NCBI GenBank assembly: GCA_003520455.1
Contig: DOUV01000697.1
Span: 1 to 6,893, forward strand
Origin: Chloroflexota bacterium
GTDB lineage: Bacteria > Chloroflexota > Anaerolineae > Ardenticatenales > Ardenticatenaceae
Length of the DNA: 6,893 bases
Direction of reading: 5' to 3'
Shown one piece after another: positions 5,689-6,893 of the stretch. The stretch's first letter is position 1, and the number at the start of each line of letters is the position of its first letter. The notes under the pieces are model-generated. The model was not told where the DNA came from and did no database searches. It was given only the letters and a program-made list of their open reading frames with translations. A program made the translations under genes and the position numbers.

Positions 5689-6893
5689 ATGACGACTCGG
5701 ACCGTGCCGCGCCCCGCGAGCATCCCGGTTCAACCAGGCGGCGGTCTCGCCACCAAGAACGCCCCGGCCCTCGACCTGCCTATGCGCTTCGTGGCCGTCG
5801 GGCTCCTCTGGTTGGCGTTGGCGGCGCTGCTCATGCCCTGGGGGCTGGCGTTGCTGGCGATGAGCTTCTACGTGCCCGCTGTGCTCGCCCTGGTGCACAT
5901 GTTCACCCTGGGGTTCATCGGCAACATCATCATCGGTGCCAGTTACCAGCTCGTGCCGGTGGCCCTCGGTGTGCCACTGCGCTGGCCGCGGCTCGGCCGG
6001 CTCACCTGGTGGCTCCTGACACCCGGGGTGGTTGCGCTGGTGCTGGGCCTCTGGCGCAGCGTGCCGCTGCTGCTGGCGCTCGGCGGGACGCTGCTCATCG
6101 GCAGTGTGACCCTCTTCGCCACCATCATCGCCGGCACGCTGCGGACCACCGCGCGACCCGACGTGATCGCCTGGCACGTCGGAACAGCGACGGCGGCGCT
6201 GGTCATCGCGGCGACGCTGGGCTTGCTGCTGGCCTGCAACAAGTCGGGCGATATCAGCCTGGGCGGAGCGCACTTTCAAATCCTCGCAGCCCACATCACC
6301 CTGATGGTCGTTGGCTGGGTAAGTGTGATGATCGCTGGCGTGAGCAGCAAGCTCGTGCCGATGTTCACCCTGACCGAGGACCTGGTGGATCATCGGCTCG
6401 CCGGCATGGAGTTGGCGCTGTTGGCGGGAGGCGCGGCAGGGCTGGCCCTCGCCTGGGGGCTTCCGGCCTGGGCGCAGCTCCTGGCCCTTCCGGCCGCTCT
6501 GGCGGTCTCCGCGGGCGGTGGGCTCCTTACCGCTCAGTTGCTCAGGCTCTACCGGCGGCGCCGGCGGCGCACCTTCGACATCCACATGCCGTTTACGCTG
6601 GCGGCCCTGGCGTTCGGGATGATCGCCGCGCTGTTGCTCGTCGCTGGCGTTGCCCTCGCCCGGCCCTTGGGCGACTGGCTCTGGACGGTAGTCATCTGGC
6701 TGGCCCTGGCGGGCTGGGCCGGGACAATGATCCAGGGCCACATGTATAAGATCGCCACCTTCCTGATCTGGCTCCACCGCTATGCCCCCCTCGCCGGCAA
6801 GACCCGCCTGCCGCGCCTGGACGATCTGTACAGCCGGCGCCTTGGCCTGGTCGGCGCGGCCCTTTGGGTGGTGGGAGTCGCCGCGGCGGCGCT
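5689..6893 (+). CDS. Polytopic membrane protein, NnrS/heme-copper-oxidase-I-like (3' end beyond window)
   Basis: An open frame of 401 complete codons runs off the right edge, so the gene is incomplete. After a polar N-terminus of about 30 residues come roughly nine to ten hydrophobic segments (near 33-50, 53-69, 71-93, 107-122, 124-150, 163-183, 198-225, 238-258, 262-284, 301-325 and 330-350). His residues in or beside the helices include His70, 163, 195, 202, 299, 351 and 363, candidates for heme or metal ligands. Two stretches resemble each other, GFIGNIIIGASYQLVP (75-90) and GWVSVMIAGVSSKLVP (208-223), each preceded by a His, which suggests an internal duplication. GHMYKIATFLIWLHRY (350-365) is a further family-like motif. 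The canonical oxidase HPEVY and HH motifs are not seen, so this is not a normal terminal oxidase. An NnrS-like or unclassified oxidase-subunit-I-like role, perhaps in NO or nitrogen-oxide metabolism, is the best guess. ATG 5689 has only a weak GCGAGAG site upstream. Confidence 0.8.
   Translation, partial: MTTRTVPRPASIPVQPGGGLATKNAPALDLPMRFVAVGLLWLALAALLMPWGLALLAMSFYVPAVLALVHMFTLGFIGNIIIGASYQLVPVALGVPLRWPRLGRLTWWLLTPGVVALVLGLWRSVPLLLALGGTLLIGSVTLFATIIAGTLRTTARPDVIAWHVGTATAALVIAATLGLLLACNKSGDISLGGAHFQILAAHITLMVVGWVSVMIAGVSSKLVPMFTLTEDLVDHRLAGMELALLAGGAAGLALAWGLPAWAQLLALPAALAVSAGGGLLTAQLLRLYRRRRRRTFDIHMPFTLAALAFGMIAALLLVAGVALARPLGDWLWTVVIWLALAGWAGTMIQGHMYKIATFLIWLHRYAPLAGKTRLPRLDDLYSRRLGLVGAALWVVGVAAAA

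Noticed and set aside
6009..6749. A 246-codon + strand frame inside the membrane protein gene
   Set aside because: It is Ala/Gly/Arg-rich with no motif, and out of frame with the well-supported membrane protein.
5326..6777. A 483-codon open frame on the - strand
   Set aside because: Its translation is rich in Gly, Gln, Arg, His and Pro with no domain. It is the antisense of the Leu/Ala/Val-rich membrane protein, whose + strand frame has clear helices and motifs.

Overview
The window is GC-rich bacterial chromosomal DNA, and every gene I can support lies on the + strand. The gene content is a corrinoid protein, a two-motif ferredoxin, a MIP18/Mrp pair for Fe-S assembly, a DUF2249 protein and a multi-His membrane protein. 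This mix suggests a free-living, metabolically versatile bacterium. Chloroflexota (Anaerolineae or Caldilineae-like) is my best guess, but it rests on family resemblance and base composition only. I see no transposase, integrase, tRNA, rRNA or CRISPR array.

Left part (1-2631): about 230 bp without a convincing gene, then a complete corrinoid (B12-binding) methyl-carrier protein (233-874). No partner methyltransferase is visible. After a 138-bp, relatively AT-rich gap comes a phytoene-desaturase-like FAD oxidoreductase (1013-2631). It is readable over its full length of about 539 codons, but it carries a one-base deletion in a C run near 1446-1449 and an in-frame TAA at 2086-2088. It is either a young pseudogene or a sequence with two base-calling errors.

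Middle part (2632-4550): a 196-bp gap with strong hairpins leads into an iron-sulfur module. It consists of a small ferredoxin whose second Cys motif has Glu in place of one Cys (2828-3064), a stand-alone MIP18/DUF59 assembly factor nine bases downstream (3074-3391), and an Mrp/NBP35-type P-loop Fe-S carrier (3468-4550). A near-perfect hairpin with 15-bp arms lies just before the Mrp ribosome binding site. The stand-alone MIP18 protein keeps the family Cys, while the MIP18-like domain of Mrp has lost it, so the two may be complementary.

Right part (4551-6893): a 259-bp gap holds an inverted repeat and a UUCG-loop hairpin. It is followed by a DUF1858-DUF2249-DUF2249 protein (4810-5670) and, 18 bases later, a polytopic membrane protein with conserved-looking His residues (5689 to the window edge, incomplete). 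The membrane protein resembles the NnrS/heme-copper-oxidase-subunit-I-like group. DUF2249 proteins and such membrane proteins often occur with nitric-oxide and denitrification genes. My inference is that 2828-6893 serves Fe-S cluster assembly or repair and redox or NO stress, but nothing in the window proves it.
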